A stretch of 47,647 bases of DNA from Paraphysomonas bandaiensis. Lineage: Eukaryota; Chrysophyceae. Positions 45,005 through 47,647 of this stretch are shown here, in pieces. The first letter of the stretch is position 1, and each line of letters opens with the position of its first letter. Location of the stretch: assembly GCA_965644295.1 (NCBI GenBank), contig CBFFRP010000460.1, positions 1-47,647 on the forward strand. The letters run 5' to 3'. Both the position numbers and the translations under genes were made by a program. Under the pieces are notes generated by a model. It saw nothing but the letters and a program-made list of their open reading frames with translations, did not search any database and had not been told where the DNA came from.

Positions 45005-46172
45005 ATGACATCGGTGGTTAAAACTGTCTCATCAGGGAGCACTGTACGACCAGAAGTTGCATCGTCAGTAGACGACAACACTAGATCTATCACTGATTCC
45101 ATTAAAATTGAAGAACACAAACAACTGTTCTATCTGAATGCACAAAACGCTTTCGCAAATTCAATTAAAATTTTCTCTCAGTCGAAATACCTTGAGATCG
45201 TAGAGTCGATGAAATCATTTGACTCCAAGCCTCATAGGAACCACTCCTGTCTAGACTACCGATGGCAGAGGTCATATATTCTGCTGCTGGTTCCTGATGA
45301 TAAAGGTGAAAAAGCAATTTAAGTCCGAAGGAAAGATCACAGCGATGAAACTCAAGTGAAGGGAATGAGACGACTTGCTTATATTGACACTATTCGGTAT
45401 TGCCATGTTGAAGAGGGAGGTCATCCTGGACCTAGGGGAACTCACGAGGCTGTTTGGACAACATTCTAGAAGAGGTTTTAGTAACCTACCATTCTCAGAA
45501 ACGTTTCTAGCCAAAATCCAAACAGAAGAGGATCTAGAAGAGCTTGTAGCTATGAATAATGTTATCGAGGGCCATGAACCAGAGGAATGTACAGTTGCGG
45601 CTTCAGCGAATGAGTCTGTTGCAGTATTGGTAAATGAGCACGGTGATACTCCATCAAGAGGGGCGAAAAGTAAAGCAGTGAGTGCCGCACTAGCTGAACA
45701 AGGCGAAAGGTTGAAAAGATTTTCCACGTCTGGCACTCCAACCGATGAGGCGCAACTCCTACAGGTGGGTAGTGTTGTTTTAGTCAAACCACATCAGGTG
45801 GACCGAGGACAAGTTGATGAAATCAGGTTTCCAGCTGTTGTTGTTGAGGTTACCCCCAATGAATTACTTCGTCTGTACGCTCCCGGGGAAGTTTTAAACT
45901 CGTGTTATAACCGATCAGATCTGATTCAAGAGCCGAGTAAGACCCCTGCTTCTTACCAACGTCATCTTGGAAACTATGAGAACTGGAGAAATTCGAAGAC
46001 TATATCAGAGAGAGAAGCTGCAATTATGTTTTCTCCATCCCTTGGACAGGGGTTTAGTAATTGTAGTTGCAAGGGTAAGTGCAACAGTAATAAATGTGTG
46101 TGCAAGAAGAATGGATTTCTCTGTAACTAGGTGCCACAAAAGCAATTTGCTTGCGTACTGTAACAAGTAGTT
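45005..46172 (+). pseudogene. Integrase pseudogene lacking the catalytic core
   Basis: One frame (45005-45469, in-frame TAA at 45320) encodes an N-terminal region and an H2C2-type zinc-binding segment (RYCHVEEGGHPGPRGTHEAV). The next frame (45468-46130) gives RRGFSNLPFSETFLAKIQTE, a long linker, the post-core strand domain (VGSVVLVKPHQVDRGQVDE, FPAVVVEVTPNELLRLYAPG) and a cysteine cluster CSCKGKCNSNKCVCKKNG. One base later the cluster finishes in a third frame (RCHKSNLLAYCNK, ends about 46170). This is the C-terminal layout of Ginger/KRBA2-like integrases. The roughly 150-residue DDE core expected between zinc-binding segment and RRGFSN is missing. Nonsense, frameshifts and deletion make it non-functional. 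Confidence 0.8.
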
Positions 46173-46226
46173 GGTGCCATAGTAATCTACAGACTACTAC
46201 TTAACTGAGTAGAAAAACAACCTTAA

Positions 46227-46815
46227 CAAGTAACATGAATCTTATTTGGTACTGGTTGCATGAATCTTATTAGCAACTAGTGATATATAAATCGCTATTT
46301 ATTAACATCATCAGTACATCAGCTCTAAGTATTTTAGTAGCTATTTACCTTAATATTGTGTCCACTGTCTGCAGATGATGATATACTGTCTGCAGATGAT
46401 ATATGTAATGAATAGAGTGTAGAAAGCCTATCACATAATAGTCATATTATTGAGTAGATCTTGATTCATATAGAGTCGATATTCATAATAATTGTACATA
46501 TTCAGACATGGAATATGTACAAGCGAAAGCATATACAATAGAGAGCTCATAGTATAAAATAACCCGATAGCTGGTTACTACAAGTAACATGAATATTATT
46601 TGCTACTAGTGATATAAACTAACATCACTAGTACATCAGTTATAACTAATGTAATCAGTTGTTATCGTACAGCCTATAAGGAGTATCCGCTGTCATCATA
46701 TATGTAATGAATATAGAGTATCATCTGTACAATAGTACTACATTAATTAAAAACATCAGTATATCAGTTATAAGTAATTTAGTCACTATTTACCTTGTTA
46801 TCGTGTCCACTGTAT
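46227..46815. repeat. Degenerate internal repeats of the transposon
   Basis: AAGTAACATGAAT...ATTTGCTACTAGTGATATA recurs at 46229 and 46582. ACATCAGTACATCAGTTATAA-like text recurs near 46308, 46627 and 46754, the first and last followed by TATTTACCTT and GTGTCCACTGT. Imperfect tandem/segmental duplication. Confidence 0.7.
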
Positions 46816-47250
46816 GGGGAAGTGGACCAACTAATGTCTCCAGGGACACAGCACTCTGCAGTTGATGTAACGCACATACTGGAAGAATTCCTCACCACGG
46901 GTTAATGGCACCGTCGAAGATCCGATGCGAACTTACTCTCAGACATTGGTCCAAAGCTAGGAGATATTACAGACCCCAACCACCAATGGGACCTACATCA
47001 ATACATCCTCAGGCGAGACAGCACGTACGCTACACAAACGCAGCGAGACCCGCAGTATTGGACCCGCAGTGGAACGAGGCTCACACACAAACTCCATCCA
47101 ATCCGCACCCATAACTCCCCTAACACTACATCTCTTTCCCAGACCGCATACGCGAAACGGTATACGTCTGGAACAAATCCCATGCAATGGGAAGAAATCG
47201 AGTCAAAAGCAAAACCGGGAATGACCAGACAACAGCTGCCGCATGCATAG
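46810..47250 (+). pseudogene. Unidentified open frame inside the transposon, one stop codon
   Basis: A frame without a usable start, so easily missed, runs from about 46810 to TAG 47248-47250 and is broken only by TAA at 46903-46905. It encodes GEVDQLMSPGTQHSAVDVTH, ILEEFLTTG, stop, then RSDANLLSDIGPKLGDITD, HQWDLHQYILRRDSTYATQT and a Thr/Ser/His-rich tail ending QQLPHA. Composition is protein-like and GC-richer than the surroundings; the frames on the opposite strand here are less plausible. No family recognised; probably a second protein or captured exon of the element. Confidence 0.5.
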
Positions 47251-47592
47251 ACTGTAGACTCACCAATCAGAGAATATGACAAACCAAGTTAGTAAGACTA
47301 TAGATATATACATAGATTCTAGTCACAACCGTTCCCATGTAAAAATAAGATATTCTTATGTCTTATCCATGCTCTCATGAAGAAGGAAGTAGCACTGAAG
47401 AGGGATAGAGATATCTATCTTGATACTGAAGGCTGGTAGGCTGGAAGAGCATCTTGTGGGCTAATAATCAGGAGCTCTTATGATTCTAGTTATGAGATGC
47501 TGTCTGCTGATATCACACGCTGGGAATCCGAGTGGACCTCCTGTATACTTGACTGTATTTCCCGTATATCGTTTACTTTCAACATCATCAAA

Positions 47593-47630
47593 CCAGTCGA
47601 TGAACTGGCAGGTGCCAGTTCATCGACTGG
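47593..47630. repeat. Perfect hairpin in right transposon end
   Basis: The same 18-bp arms as at 44779-44815, here with a two-base (GG) centre, next to the outer inverted end 47631-47647. Confidence 0.95.
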
Positions 47631-47647
47631 TTTATTTTTCTCACGGG

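Larger units (their letters stand above)
44755..47647. mobile_element. DNA transposon (integrase type) with inverted ends, each holding a hairpin
   Basis: The left end reads TGTTACGACCCGTGAG... (44755 on). The right end, at the window edge, is its inverse: 47631-47647 reverse-complements to CCCGTGAGAAAAAT plus three bases, so at least 14 bp match from 44762. Immediately inside both ends is the same palindrome (44779-44815 and 47593-47630). The interior holds an integrase pseudogene (45005-46172), short degenerate repeats and another open frame. An rve-type integrase between terminal inverted repeats is the plan of Ginger-class cut-and-paste elements, known as cousins of LTR-element integrases. 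The right target-site duplication falls outside the window. Confidence 0.75.

Noticed and set aside
46998-47282. 94-codon minus-strand frame
   Set aside because: Overlaps a more protein-like plus-strand frame and has Cys/Val-rich, low-quality composition.
1-47647. tRNA, rRNA or CRISPR features
   Set aside because: I looked for T-loop/B-box GGTTCRANNC strings and regularly spaced repeats with unique spacers and found none; a covariance-model scan would be decisive.

Overview
This is a eukaryotic nuclear window, AT-rich and almost certainly from a unicellular, flagellum-bearing organism. Genes are interrupted by short GT-AG introns (about 49-190 bp, mostly 50-110). Intergenic DNA is packed with (ATAC/GTAT)n microsatellites and decayed transposons. 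A ciliary dynein-arm assembly factor (DNAAF5/HEATR2-like) implies motile cilia. A Niban-family protein, a Munc13-like protein, an Mx-like short dynamin and a CBM20-type trehalose-phosphate synthase would fit a flagellated opisthokont or near relative (ichthyosporean, chytrid) or an amoebozoan. The sequence alone does not settle the lineage. No rRNA or tRNA gene and no CRISPR array was seen.

Layout, left to right. 1-1200: decayed transposon integrase fragment. 1.5-4.1 kb (+): fusion of a class V PLP enzyme with a RmlD/MAT2B-like reductase. 4.9-5.35 kb (-): small unknown gene. 5.7-6.9 kb (+): secreted RNase T2. 7.8-8.7 kb (-): secreted Ser/Lys repeat protein. 10.3-12.1 kb (-): Niban-like PH protein. 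13.2-18.6 kb (+): Munc13-like C2/MUN protein. 19.2-21.2 kb (-): dynamin/Mx-like GTPase. 22.4-26.6 kb (+): DNAAF5-like HEAT protein. 26.6-29 kb: gene desert. 29-34.2 kb: two ~505-bp direct repeats enclosing a hAT transposase remnant and a 799-residue unrecognised protein with near-identical 462-bp internal repeats. 34.4-35.5 kb: decayed transposase-like region. 35.8-39.4 kb (-): five-exon CBM20-GT20-TPP protein lacking key catalytic residues. 40.6-41.9 kb (+): unknown coiled-coil protein. 44.2-44.4 kb (-): ETFRF1/LYRM5. 44.75-47.65 kb: a DNA transposon with inverted ends, each carrying a perfect hairpin, and an integrase whose catalytic core is missing.

Exon models were rebuilt by hand from reading frame, splice sites and phase; all are phase-consistent. 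The genes look like ordinary single-copy cell biology genes (vesicle traffic, membrane remodelling, cilia, mitochondrial flavoprotein control, carbohydrate signalling), not a functional cluster. The most unusual structural feature is that the long tetranucleotide arrays lie upstream of start codons: four sit in the spacer between divergently transcribed genes, one precedes a single gene, and one lies between LYRM5 and the transposon.
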